Shown: positions 7,979 through 15,633 of the stretch, one piece after another
Numbering within the stretch: position 1 is the stretch's first letter
Layout of the letters: every line of letters starts with the position of its first letter
Source: a virus
Direction: 5' to 3' (one strand)
DNA length: 57,735 nt
IMG/VR virus record: IMGVR_UViG_3300028837_001890
Location: 1 to 57,735 of that record
Position numbers and translations under genes: made by a program
The notes under the pieces: generated by a model
Database searches by the model: none
What the model was told of the DNA's origin: nothing
What the model saw: only the letters and a program-made list of their open reading frames with translations

Positions 7979-8194
7979 TTATAAGCTTAAATATATTTTT
8001 TTGACTTCATTTTGCCAATTTTTATTAGGGCATGGAGGACAATTTTTTTTCATATATGTGTATGCTTCTTCAGCAGTAGAAAATAAGGTTATTCTTTTTA
8101 AAACTTCTATAGGTGTAAAAGAATTTTTTTCTTCTAAATAATATATTTCTTTGTCAATTTGACTAACACTCACAATAGTAAATTTTATAATCAT
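7979..8194 (-). CDS. hypothetical protein, 71 aa
   Basis: Unknown. Strand-rich start, then 'FSTAEEAYTYMKKNCPPCPNKNW'; the lone CPPC could bind metal or be redox-active. Preceded by an AAGGAGGAT site. The gene is bounded on both sides by copies of the region's intergenic element. Confidence 0.55.
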   Translation of the reverse strand: MIIKFTIVSVSQIDKEIYYLEEKNSFTPIEVLKRITLFSTAEEAYTYMKKNCPPCPNKNWQNEVKKIYLSL

Positions 8195-8222
8195 CTATCC
8201 TCCTTACCGTCGGTTATACATG

Positions 8223-8483
8223 TTATTTATCTTTTTTATCTGCTAAAAATAATTCTTTCCAGCATTCTGCTATATCGTTTTCGCCATTACATTTATCGCA
8301 TTTTTTACCTCCACTTAATCCTAAATTAGCAGGACAATCCTGAGAGGAGTTTGATAAAAATTCACACGCCTCATCTAAGGCTTTTTTATAATTTTTCACA
8401 TTCATTGTTTCATTCATTTCATTTTCATATTTTTCTTTTTTAATTTGATTTTGAGCAAATCGTTTTAATTCTTCTTTCGTCAT
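8223..8483 (-). CDS. small Cys-rich protein, 86 aa
   Basis: Unknown function. The C-terminal third has CPAN-x9-KKCDKCNGEND, a likely single zinc site. The same 'KCDKCNGE' next to an 'ELFL' helix occurs in the 267-aa protein at 18297-19100, suggesting a shared zinc module. The N-terminus is a charged helix. GAGGAGAAAG precedes ATG. Confidence 0.6.
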   Translation of the reverse strand: MTKEELKRFAQNQIKKEKYENEMNETMNVKNYKKALDEACEFLSNSSQDCPANLGLSGGKKCDKCNGENDIAECWKELFLADKKDK

Positions 8484-8523
8484 CTTTCTCCTCTGTTAAG
8501 TTAAAGTTATTTCTTTATCTACA

Positions 8524-9450
8524 TTATTTTTTTATATTACTCCATATTTTTTCAACCATTAATGGAATTACTGCATTTCCAAGTTGTCTGTATCCTTGAA
8601 CTCCATCGCTTACAAAATGATTTTTAGGAAAACCCATTAATTTTTTGTATTCATTGATTGATAATTTTCTAATTTTATTATTAATAAGATACAATCCTGT
8701 TTTAGCTCCCATACCACCTCCATTTGCAGATAATGTAACTGCGTGTACTTTTGGGCTATATATTCTTTCGCCTTGACCGCCTTTGTTTATAATGCCAAGC
8801 CTTATTAATTTTAAACTATACTCTATATTTTTTGAGTCCTTAGTATATTTTATATCTGTCCTATTTATAAATAAGTTTTTATCAATCTCTTTATCTAAAA
8901 CATTCTCTAAATATATTTTTATATATGTTTCTTTCGGCCTGTTAGATGATAAATTTAAGTCTTTTCTTAAACAAACAAAATAAACTCTTTTTCTAGCTTG
9001 AGGAATACCAAAAAAAGAAGCGTTGAGAACATGCATAAAGACATTATAACCTATTTCATTTAATTTATTTTCTATTGTTTTAATTACACCGCCATTGTTA
9101 ATGCTAAGTATATTTTTTACATTTTCTAAGAGTAATATGGACGGTTGATGATACTCTGCTATTCTGATTATTTCATAAAAAAGCCGTCCTCTATTATCTA
9201 AAATACCTTTTCTTTTTCCTGATATGCTAAAAGACTGACATGGAAAACCCGCACATAATACATCGTGCTTTGGAATTTTTTTAGCTGGTATTTCTGATAT
9301 ATCCCCCTTTGGCATATCTTTAAAATTTTTAAAATAAACTTTTTGTACATGCTTATCTATATCACTGGAAAAAACACATTGTAACCCTTGTTTTTCCAGT
9401 GCTAATCGGAAACCACCTATCCCACAAAATAAATCTATAAATTTATTCAT
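8524..9450 (-). CDS. DNA cytosine-5 methyltransferase
   Basis: Methylates cytosine C5 in DNA using S-adenosylmethionine. Motif I is DLFCGIGGFRLA (6-17). The catalytic PCQ is in AGFPCQSFS (about 68-76), followed by the ENV motif in LLENVKNI, QARKRVYFV (motif VIII), and motifs IX/X at LSINEYKKLMGFP and YRQLGNAV. At 308 aa it is complete but compact, with a short target-recognition region. No nuclease partner is adjacent. It sits among small cassette-like genes. Specificity cannot be read from sequence alone. Confidence 0.93.
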   Translation of the reverse strand: MNKFIDLFCGIGGFRLALEKQGLQCVFSSDIDKHVQKVYFKNFKDMPKGDISEIPAKKIPKHDVLCAGFPCQSFSISGKRKGILDNRGRLFYEIIRIAEYHQPSILLLENVKNILSINNGGVIKTIENKLNEIGYNVFMHVLNASFFGIPQARKRVYFVCLRKDLNLSSNRPKETYIKIYLENVLDKEIDKNLFINRTDIKYTKDSKNIEYSLKLIRLGIINKGGQGERIYSPKVHAVTLSANGGGMGAKTGLYLINNKIRKLSINEYKKLMGFPKNHFVSDGVQGYRQLGNAVIPLMVEKIWSNIKK

Positions 9451-9495
9451 TTATCAATCATCTCTCCTTCTATTTCCAGTAATACACATTATTTT

Positions 9496-9636
9496 TTAAA
9501 TTCCACATAAAATATATTTATCTTTCTTTTCTTCAATCCACCACCATTTAAGATTTAATCGTTTTTTAAAAGCATTAATAAAAAGTAAAAGCTTATCAAT
9601 ATCAATAAACTCTTTTTTAAAAACTTGTTTGTTCAT
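9496..9636 (-). CDS. small hypothetical protein, 46 aa
   Basis: A 46-residue frame (begins MNKQVFKKEF, ends with a WWW-IEEKK stretch) with a good AGAGGAT ribosome site. It is bounded by copies of the intergenic element on both sides. No family recognised. Confidence 0.5.
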   Translation of the reverse strand: MNKQVFKKEFIDIDKLLLFINAFKKRLNLKWWWIEEKKDKYILCGI

Positions 9637-9705
9637 CTTATTTATCCTCTGTTAAGTTATCCGGATTTTCCGGAATATTGATTGTCGGTAATACGCATTA
9701 TTTTT

Positions 9706-9876
9706 TTAATTTATTTGGATTGAATATGCTATTAATCCTAATATTAAAAAAAGCATAATTTCTATAAATGAGCATACTTTTTGATTAAATAAATTATTAA
9801 TAATATTAATAAAAGGAATCATTAAAGCACACGAAATCAACCAACAAAAAATTAAATCTTTTTCTTTATTATTCAT
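9706..9876 (-). CDS. small membrane protein, 56 aa
   Basis: Two hydrophobic stretches (LIFCWLISCALMIPFI and IMLFLILGLIAYSI), separated by a short polar turn, predict two membrane helices. AGAGGATAAAG lies before ATG. It could be an inner-membrane exclusion or lysis-related peptide, but nothing beyond topology supports that. Confidence 0.55.
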   Translation of the reverse strand: MNNKEKDLIFCWLISCALMIPFINIINNLFNQKVCSFIEIMLFLILGLIAYSIQIN

Positions 9877-9891
9877 TTTCTTTATCCTCTG

Positions 9892-10101
9892 TTAAGTTTC
9901 TTCTACTATTTTACCAATAATGAATTGCTCTAATATTCGCTCACCATTGATCACAAAAATCTGTGAATAATTATCCAGGGGAAAGTATTTATTATTCTCA
10001 TTCACATATTTTATAATTTTATGAACAGTTCCAGTTAGGATTTCATTGTTCATTAAACTATTTTTATATAAAACTTTATCTCCTGTTTTTATATCTTTCA
10101 C
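9892..10101 (-). CDS. small SH3-like family protein, 69 aa
   Basis: Begins at GTG behind AGAGGAGA. 'IKTGDKVLYKN' then 'LTGTVHKIIKYV' match the two-strand opening of the window's SH3-like family, though this member is the shortest and lacks the helical tail. Function unknown. Confidence 0.55.
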   Translation of the reverse strand: MKDIKTGDKVLYKNSLMNNEILTGTVHKIIKYVNENNKYFPLDNYSQIFVINGERILEQFIIGKIVEET

Positions 10102-10103
10102 GA

Positions 10104-10193
10104 TTATTTCTCCTCTGTTAATATAAATATTATTTTTTCATTTAATAATTTTCTATAAGCACGTCTTGAATAGTTTTTTGTAGGTAAATTCAC
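10104..10193 (-). CDS. possible peptide, 29 aa
   Basis: GTG start behind AAGAGGCGACG, a copy of the intergenic-element ribosome site. It encodes a basic peptide (NYSRRAYRKLL) ending within the next gene's ribosome site. It may be a real microprotein or a remnant. Confidence 0.35.
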   Translation of the reverse strand: MNLPTKNYSRRAYRKLLNEKIIFILTEEK

Positions 10194-10208
10194 AATCGTC
10201 GCCTCTTG

Positions 10209-10544
10209 TTAAACATTACTGGAAATTCTTTTTTGTCGACCAAATGGGTAATCCATTTTTTCTATTATTTTTTGTTTAACTTCTTTTTCTGTTTTTGCGT
10301 AAAAATCTTTATAGGTTAACTGCTGCCCATAATGATCTATAAATATAATTTTTATTGACTTTGTTTGTTCATTATGACGAGAAGATTTTGTTATCTCTAT
10401 AGTAATATGCGCTATAGAATAACTTTGAATGTAGAGTGTTTTTTTATTAAAAAAATAAAGTTCATCGCCGATCTTATAAGGCAATTGGTCTAAAAATTCA
10501 TATAATGACTTATATTTTTTAGATGTTGCAAACTGTATTAGCAT
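10209..10544 (-). CDS. SH3-like family protein, 111 aa
   Basis: After an N-terminal helix (KKYKSLYEFLDQL) comes 'YKIGDELYFFN', the family motif, then strands and a C-terminal 'AKTEKEVKQKII' helix like the EA-helix of its relatives. Its stop codon is supplied by the intergenic element. Function unknown. Confidence 0.6.
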   Translation of the reverse strand: MLIQFATSKKYKSLYEFLDQLPYKIGDELYFFNKKTLYIQSYSIAHITIEITKSSRHNEQTKSIKIIFIDHYGQQLTYKDFYAKTEKEVKQKIIEKMDYPFGRQKRISSNV

Positions 10545-10571
10545 AATCCTCGCCTCTCTCGTTAAAGCACA

Positions 10572-10832
10572 TTACTGGAAGTTAAATCTTCCAAATTTTT
10601 CATAAAGTAATAATTGTAAAGCCCAGTGTTGTTTTATATAAAACATTCGTTGTTCTTCATATTTCTCGATAGAAATTTTTAACTTAATACGCTTATCTTC
10701 TAAATTACCAATTTTTTTACAAATATTATTAATATTTTTAACAATAAAATTTTCAGGTAAATTATATATTGCGGGTAAATATTTTTCTCCCCATATTTCT
10801 TTTATTTCTTCGGCACTTGTTTTAAATCTCAT
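10572..10832 (-). CDS. helical hypothetical protein, 86 aa
   Basis: I chose ATG at 10832 (MRFKTSAEEI) rather than the GTG seven codons earlier, because AGGAAG lies 8 nt before this ATG. Mostly charged helix, possibly coiled coil around 45-65. No family recognised. Flanked by intergenic-element copies. Confidence 0.55.
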   Translation of the reverse strand: MRFKTSAEEIKEIWGEKYLPAIYNLPENFIVKNINNICKKIGNLEDKRIKLKISIEKYEEQRMFYIKQHWALQLLLYEKFGRFNFQ

Positions 10833-10874
10833 ATTTATTTCTTCCTGATACACATTACTGGAAATTAATTTGGT

Positions 10875-11519
10875 TTAATTTTGATTCTCATCACCCACAA
10901 TCATATTGATAATTAAATCATTAATATGAATACCTTTTTTTCTCTCTTCATCTGAGATTTCACATTCATCTAGATCACCACTAACTCCTGTCAGATCACC
11001 TTTAATCCCTGTCAGATCACCTGTAACTCCTGTTAGATCACCTTTAATCCATGACAGAACACCTTTAATCCCTGTCAGATCACCTGTAACCCATGACAGA
11101 TGACCACTAACTCCTGTCAGATCACCTGTAACTCCTGTCAGATCACCTTTAATCCATGACAGATCACCTGTAACTCCTGTTAGATCACCTGTAATCCATG
11201 ACAGATGACCTTTAATCCCTGTCAGATCACCTTTAATCCCTGTCAGATCACCTGTAACTCCTGACAGATGACCACTAACTCCTGTCAGATCACCTGTAAC
11301 TCCTGTCAGATCACCTGTAACTCCTGTCAGATCACCTGTAACTCCTGACAGATCACCTTTAATCCATGACAGATGACCACTAACTCCTGTCAGATCACCT
11401 GTAACTCCTGACAGATCACCTGTAACTCCTGACAGATGACCACTAACTCCTGACAAATCACCTGTAATTTTGTCATGCATTCCTATTATATATTTTTGTT
11501 TAATTAACATCTTCTTCAT
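10875..11519 (-). CDS. tandem heptapeptide-repeat protein, 214 aa
   Basis: Residues about 20-190 are around 24 tandem copies of a seven-residue unit G-(D/H)-L-(S/T)-(G/W)-(V/I)-(T/S/K), such as GDLTGVT. Strict length and alternating small and hydrophobic residues suggest a beta-solenoid. Ends follow with an acidic, non-repeated segment (DECEISDEERKKG). I recall similar 'GDxSGIxG' repeat proteins in phages, function unknown. Start chosen at ATG 11519 because AGAGG lies 8 nt upstream. The 21-bp DNA unit may change copy number by slippage. Confidence 0.65.
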   Translation of the reverse strand: MKKMLIKQKYIIGMHDKITGDLSGVSGHLSGVTGDLSGVTGDLTGVSGHLSWIKGDLSGVTGDLTGVTGDLTGVTGDLTGVSGHLSGVTGDLTGIKGDLTGIKGHLSWITGDLTGVTGDLSWIKGDLTGVTGDLTGVSGHLSWVTGDLTGIKGVLSWIKGDLTGVTGDLTGIKGDLTGVSGDLDECEISDEERKKGIHINDLIINMIVGDENQN

Positions 11520-11554
11520 AATCATCACCTCTCGTTAAAGCACGTTACTAGAAA

Positions 11555-11836
11555 TTATCGCATTTCTTCTGGGGACAATGAAATAATTTGTCTGATTAAA
11601 AACTCTTTTGCTTCATTTACACGATTAAATAAATATGGTTCTTGAATTTTTTTCTCAGAAACGCATGTATGTGATTTAATTGTATAAAAAATTCTTTGTT
11701 CTTCCCCATACTCATTCAATTCAATATTTACAATTTTCCCTGTTTTTAACTTTAATGGGGTATATGGATCATTACATGAATGATGTTCCGTCCATATTAA
11801 AAAATATACCTGCTGGCCTAAATTAAATTTCGGCAT
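11555..11836 (-). CDS. SH3-like family protein, 93 aa
   Basis: 'FNLGQQVYFLIW', then 'LKTGKIVNIEL', then 'YLFNRVNEAKEFLIRQI' follow the family pattern in full, closest to the 108-aa member at 1529-1855. AGGAGATAAG before ATG. Function unknown. Confidence 0.6.
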   Translation of the reverse strand: MPKFNLGQQVYFLIWTEHHSCNDPYTPLKLKTGKIVNIELNEYGEEQRIFYTIKSHTCVSEKKIQEPYLFNRVNEAKEFLIRQIISLSPEEMR

Positions 11837-11866
11837 TTCTTATCTCCTAAGTTAAGTTAATACACA

Positions 11867-12145
11867 TTACTGGAAATTATTAGTTTTTATTAATTGCTCT
11901 ACAGCTTTGTCTATAAGATAGATAAATTTTGCAATTAGGATGTCGCCGAAATAATTTTTATTATTTAGATCGCAACATTTATGAAATATTATAGATAAAT
12001 CCTTCTCACTTAAATCACGATTTGTTTTTTTTCTTATAGAATCTGCAATAATATTAGCTAAACAGTGTGTATCAGCCCATAAATCATAACCACCAGCTTC
12101 TTTATCTAAATAAAAATCATATGGATTTTTTTTATCTTCACTCAC
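11867..12145 (-). CDS. hypothetical protein, 92 aa
   Basis: Likely starts at GTG 12145 (MSEDKKNPYDFYLDKE), placed after the conserved AGGTGATGATT ribosome-site block. The middle 'DLWADTHCLANIIADSI' and 'IFHKCCDLNN' suggest a compact helical fold. No family recognised. Overlaps the upstream 49-aa gene by 8 nt. Confidence 0.55.
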   Translation of the reverse strand: MSEDKKNPYDFYLDKEAGGYDLWADTHCLANIIADSIRKKTNRDLSEKDLSIIFHKCCDLNNKNYFGDILIAKFIYLIDKAVEQLIKTNNFQ

Positions 12146-12287
12146 AATCATCACCTATCGTTAAATGTTGTTGGAAATTATTTTTTATTTTTTTATTATT
12201 AAAATATTTTTCATTCATCAATTTATAAAAATTTATTTCCATTTGTAAAGCTGATTGAAGATATTTTTTTATTTGCTTTTCATTCAT
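12138..12287 (-). CDS. small helical protein, 49 aa
   Basis: ATG at 12287 after AGGATATGATT. Charged helical peptide (EKQIKKYLQSALQMEINFYKL). The distal end runs through the intergenic element and stops just inside the next gene. No family recognised. Confidence 0.45.
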   Translation of the reverse strand: MNEKQIKKYLQSALQMEINFYKLMNEKYFNNKKIKNNFQQHLTIGDDCE

Positions 12288-12296
12288 AATCATATC

Positions 12297-12485
12297 CTAA
12301 CAATAAAATTTGTGGTTACAACATGGACATTCTTTTTCAGCTTTTTCTGTCAATAATCTAATACTGGCAATTAAAAATTCATCTCTTTTTTCTTGACTAT
12401 TGATAATTAAACTTTGATCAAGATGCATATATAATAGTTTATGTTTAACTCTAATTTCATCATCTGTTAATTTTTTAACTTTCAT
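12297..12485 (-). CDS. small Cys-rich C-terminus protein, 62 aa
   Basis: Start chosen at ATG 12485 (MKVKKLTDDE), 8 nt after AGAGG in the conserved block; two earlier in-frame codons sit on the ribosome site. A helical body ends in CPCCNHKFYC, a probable one-site zinc knuckle. Function unknown. Confidence 0.55.
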   Translation of the reverse strand: MKVKKLTDDEIRVKHKLLYMHLDQSLIINSQEKRDEFLIASIRLLTEKAEKECPCCNHKFYC

Positions 12486-12531
12486 AATCATCACCTCTCG
12501 TTAATAGACATTCCTGGAAGTTATTCTTTTT

Positions 12532-12743
12532 TTAAAATAAAAAACCGCCAATTGAAAAACTATTTTGACCTTCTATAATTAATAATTTAGGTAAAACTGA
12601 ATCTTGAATTTCTAATTTAGAGTCATTAGACACTATAATTTTATTGTGTTTAGCGCATAAATCTATTAACTCATTTATAAACAGAATATGGTTAGCATTT
12701 AAAGACTCTGATTCTTCTTCGTCAATATAAAAAAATTATTCAT
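12532..12743 (-). pseudogene. small gene broken at an A7/T7 run
   Basis: ATG at 12743 behind AGAGAGAG opens MNNFF and then leaves the long frame at a run of seven T (minus strand, 12735-12729). One more T would join it to an open frame reading IDEEESESLNANHILF and ending at 12532, about 70 aa in all. It could be a mutation, a sequencing indel, or slippage-dependent expression. It sits directly behind the promoter at 12771-12799. Confidence 0.5.
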
Positions 12744-12770
12744 GATTTACTCTCTCTATTTAATAAGCAA

Positions 12771-12799
12771 AGTATACTACAATTAAAATAGAATGTCAA
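12771..12799 (-). promoter_or_regulatory. sigma70 promoter of the cassette region
   Basis: Minus-strand TTGACA-N17-TATACT, overlapping the stop of the DnaJ-zinc-finger-like gene upstream. It drives the broken small gene and the run of cassette genes. Confidence 0.8.
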
Positions 12800-13167
12800 G
12801 TGTTTTTATTTTTTATTATATAACCCAAACCATTACATCGAAAACATTGTTTATATTCATTTTTAGGTTTATCGCCAAATACCTTTGTATACTCTTTATC
12901 ACCAAACACTTTTGCATATAATGAGTATTCCCAGCCTATTACTTTTTGACCTTTACATAAATCACATTCATTAATAATTTCATCTAAAGAATATACTTTT
13001 TTCTCAATGTTATTTTCTTTATTTATCTGAAAAATATGTAATTCCCATGCGTCACGAATTGAAAAGTTGCTATGTTTTATACAACGCATTACTTCTTTTA
13101 ATGATTCAAATTTTCCTACTAACTCTGTTTTAATAGGATGAAAATAAATTTTAAATAACTCAATCAT
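12796..13167 (-). CDS. protein with DnaJ-type zinc finger motif, 123 aa
   Basis: CDLCKGQ at about 69-75 and CFRCNGLGYI at about 108-117 form one CxxCxGxG-style pair as in DnaJ zinc fingers. No J-domain is present, so it is not a complete co-chaperone. A short internal duplication KVFGDK-x3-KVFGDK lies between the two halves. The TAATG overlap couples it to the ankyrin gene upstream. It may bind RNA or protein. Confidence 0.6.
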   Translation of the reverse strand: MIELFKIYFHPIKTELVGKFESLKEVMRCIKHSNFSIRDAWELHIFQINKENNIEKKVYSLDEIINECDLCKGQKVIGWEYSLYAKVFGDKEYTKVFGDKPKNEYKQCFRCNGLGYIIKNKNT

Positions 13168-13730
13168 TATTTTAATTTTTTTAAACAGTTTATAATTTTA
13201 TAATTTTCCTCTTCTTCAGCTACTTCTAAAGCTACTTCTAAGGACATTTTACCTTCTTTTATCAGTATTTCTAACATCTTAAAATCATTATTTTCAACAG
13301 GAATCGCTGATGTTTCTAAACCACGATCTGATAAATCTACACGTTTATCTTTTAATAAAAATCTTACTACATCATACCGCTTCGCTCCCACAGCATCATG
13401 TAAAGCCATATTGGTATAATAAGCAGGATCAACATTTGGATCATTAATTAATTCTTTAACTACTTTTAAATCACCTCTAACACACGCTGTATTAAACTTA
13501 TTCTGCATATCACTAGTTGTTTCATACTCATAATCCGTTTCTTCCTGAATCGTTGGTGTATAAGTTTTAAGATATGCTTGCTGTATAGCGAGTATATGCT
13601 CAGAAACTATATTTAAATTAAAAATTTTTTTATCTTCTTCTACTGATAAATATTCATTTAATAACTTTATACATTTTTTAACTAAAAAATCATCTTCAAA
13701 TTTGAACTCATCATCTACTTGTACTTTCAT
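13167..13730 (-). CDS. ankyrin-repeat protein, 187 aa
   Basis: Residues about 75-185 carry three to four ankyrin repeats: NKFNTACVRGDLKVVKELI, then NMALHDAVGAKRYDVVRFLL, then a degenerate third and fourth (FKMLEILIKEG, YKIINCLKKL). The N-terminal 70 residues are unique and charged. Ankyrin repeats bind proteins; in phages of intracellular bacteria they are candidate effectors towards the eukaryotic host. No secretion signal is recognisable, so its destination is unknown. Confidence 0.8.
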   Translation of the reverse strand: MKVQVDDEFKFEDDFLVKKCIKLLNEYLSVEEDKKIFNLNIVSEHILAIQQAYLKTYTPTIQEETDYEYETTSDMQNKFNTACVRGDLKVVKELINDPNVDPAYYTNMALHDAVGAKRYDVVRFLLKDKRVDLSDRGLETSAIPVENNDFKMLEILIKEGKMSLEVALEVAEEEENYKIINCLKKLK

Positions 13731-13757
13731 ATAACACCTTCTTCTAAAATTAATAGT

Positions 13758-14531
13758 CTATAAAGAACGTCCAACTACATTAACTAAATTATTAAGTGTT
13801 TGTTTTGGTTTCTTAGGTGTCTTAAAAAATAATGATTTAAATTTATTTTTTATTCCACGCAGAGCATTAGTTATATGCTGCCAAAATGTCTTTGATTTTT
13901 TATTAGTATTTGAAACTTCAGCAATATTTTTTTTATTTTTATTAACAAACACATCTAATTTATCAACGATTTCTACAGAGCTTTCTTTATAAACAAATTG
14001 AGCTTTTAAATCTTTTACCAGTTTTAACTCTTTACTTATTTTGTATAACTCTTTTACTTTTTCAAAATTATTTTTTGTTATAAGCTTTTCATATTTTTTA
14101 TACTGTTTATATTTTTCATTACATTTGGAACTTTCTTTCTTCTTTAAATAATGTTTTTTAAAGTTTTTATTTTCATAAACTAACTCATAATTTGAACATA
14201 TTAACAGTGTAATCTTTTTATTTCTTTGCAAATCATCATAAATAAAATCATTTATTTTTTCTATATATCGTAGAAAAGTCTCATAATCATAATAACTATT
14301 AATATTAAAATAATTATTAATAAATCTAGAAATACGAAAGTTATTAAAAAATGACTTCTTAATTAAATTATTAAGTTTATAATTTAAATATTCTTCACGT
14401 TTATCTACTACTTCAATTAATTTAATAAGTTTATAACCTATAAATTTTTTTAACTGTTCAGCATTAAAATTATTGGTTTTAACGCTATCGTATAAATTTT
14501 TCAACTCTAATAAATTCATATCCCCAAACAT
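13758..14531 (-). CDS. large basic helical protein, 257 aa
   Basis: Unrecognised, Lys/Asn/Tyr-rich, predicted long helices, ending in a basic amphipathic segment (WQHITNALRGIKNKFKSLFF) followed by a Pro/Lys-rich tail. Such C-termini can bind membranes or form translocation signals, but this is only suggestive. A TATAAT hexamer lies about 25 bp upstream of ATG without a good -35. A neighbour of two ankyrin genes, so a possible effector. Confidence 0.55.
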   Translation of the reverse strand: MFGDMNLLELKNLYDSVKTNNFNAEQLKKFIGYKLIKLIEVVDKREEYLNYKLNNLIKKSFFNNFRISRFINNYFNINSYYDYETFLRYIEKINDFIYDDLQRNKKITLLICSNYELVYENKNFKKHYLKKKESSKCNEKYKQYKKYEKLITKNNFEKVKELYKISKELKLVKDLKAQFVYKESSVEIVDKLDVFVNKNKKNIAEVSNTNKKSKTFWQHITNALRGIKNKFKSLFFKTPKKPKQTLNNLVNVVGRSL

Positions 14532-14585
14532 AACAACCTCCTAAATAGTTAAGTACTATTATACTACATAAACCTTAAGAATATA

Positions 14586-15359
14586 TTAAGAAAAATATTT
14601 TTTCCAAATAATACTATCTTTAAACTCTATATCATTCGACCATTCTGTAATAACAGTTCTTTTTCCATCTTTATCAAATATTATCCAATGATGACAATAT
14701 CTTTTATTATTTGATTTATCAATTTTAACTACTAATTTTTGTGATTCTTCAAATTCTGAAGAAACTTTTTCTAAAGCTGATATATTTTGCGATCTATCAC
14801 AATGTTTAATAAATAATGCTTTAACACAAAATACATTAATCATTTTAATCAATTCTTGTTGCACTTCATTTAATCTTCTTTTTTGTGCCAACATTTTTAT
14901 TATATAATCTGTTTCTTTTATATATTTACCTATAAATTCTGAAGGAGCTTTTTCTAAATCTGATATATTTTGTAATCTGTCACAAAGTTTAATAGTTAAT
15001 GCTTTATCGCTCATATTTATCATTTTTTTTGCTAAATAAACATCTTTATTATCTAAATACACAGTATTAAGCTCTTCTTTGTTTATTGTGAGTTCTATTA
15101 CTAATTGACTAACGTCCTTTCCGAAAGCTCCCTCTATTAAAAAATTCCCTAACCCTTTATTTTTGTAACAATCCTCAATAACATCATGCAATAATGCAAC
15201 GCATAAACTATCTTCGTCTTCGCAATATTTAGTAGCTAGCTCATATACTTCTTTAACATGTCCATCGAAATAGAGTTCATTTGTAAACTTTCTACGTTGA
15301 TCTTTGTGGGCTTCTTTAGCAAAATCATAAGCTTGTGATACTTTAGCTGTTTTATTCAT
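14586..15359 (-). CDS. HD-domain (p)ppGpp hydrolase-like protein
   Basis: The N-terminal 135 residues match the SpoT/MESH1 HD fold: AYDFAKEAHKDQRRKF, H34, the ALLHDVIED motif (H58, D59, E62, D63) and KLCDRLQN near 125, equivalent to KxADRLHN. The family hydrolyses the alarmone (p)ppGpp or related nucleotides. No synthetase domain follows. A 27-residue block around the DRLQN motif is duplicated at about residues 187-213 (KHCDRSQNISALEK), fusing a second degenerate copy. The C-terminus is unique. It could blunt the host stringent response. Confidence 0.75.
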   Translation of the reverse strand: MNKTAKVSQAYDFAKEAHKDQRRKFTNELYFDGHVKEVYELATKYCEDEDSLCVALLHDVIEDCYKNKGLGNFLIEGAFGKDVSQLVIELTINKEELNTVYLDNKDVYLAKKMINMSDKALTIKLCDRLQNISDLEKAPSEFIGKYIKETDYIIKMLAQKRRLNEVQQELIKMINVFCVKALFIKHCDRSQNISALEKVSSEFEESQKLVVKIDKSNNKRYCHHWIIFDKDGKRTVITEWSNDIEFKDSIIWKKYFS

Positions 15360-15370
15360 TTTATTAACTC

Positions 15371-15622
15371 CTATTTTTTATATCTCTCTCTATATTTTTT
15401 TGACGGGCTATGCCAATACCTCTCTTCAACGCTAGTTGGAGCATCAACCGGTCTATCTTTAGTAGAATAACATACTTCGCTTCGATCGGACGTACCAACT
15501 AGCCCACTTTTTGATAAATATACATATTCTATCTCTGTACGAAGCGCTCCATCCCATAAATGCCAGACGTCAGCATCTTTCGGCATTAATTTTAATTGCT
15601 CAATTAATTCGTAGACTTTCAT
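15371..15622 (-). CDS. conserved small phage protein, 83 aa
   Basis: Opens 'MKVYELIEQLKLMPKDADVW', the pattern of a common small phage protein (MKVKELIExLxxLPxDAEV) of unknown function, also seen at 16522-16773. The C-terminal half is divergent, basic and aromatic. Behind AGAGGATAAAA. Confidence 0.65.
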   Translation of the reverse strand: MKVYELIEQLKLMPKDADVWHLWDGALRTEIEYVYLSKSGLVGTSDRSEVCYSTKDRPVDAPTSVEERYWHSPSKKYRERYKK

Positions 15623-15633
15623 TTTTATCCTCT

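Larger units (their letters stand above)
7950..12520 (-). repeat. recurring intergenic element between small genes
   Basis: About a dozen intergenic gaps carry variants of one element. On the minus strand it reads TAATTTCCAGTAATGTG followed by YWTTAACGAGAGG and then TGATGATT before the start codon. Clear copies lie near 9475, 10210, 10565, 10850, 11540, 11860, 12160 and 12510, with weaker ones near 7965, 8215, 8520, 9690. The first TAA is often the stop of the upstream gene and the end is the ribosome site of the next, so each gene is a self-contained cassette. Confidence 0.7.

Noticed and set aside
10960-11460. Possible CRISPR array
   Set aside because: The 21-bp units are contiguous, without unique spacers, and translate as clean heptapeptides in one long minus frame with start and stop.
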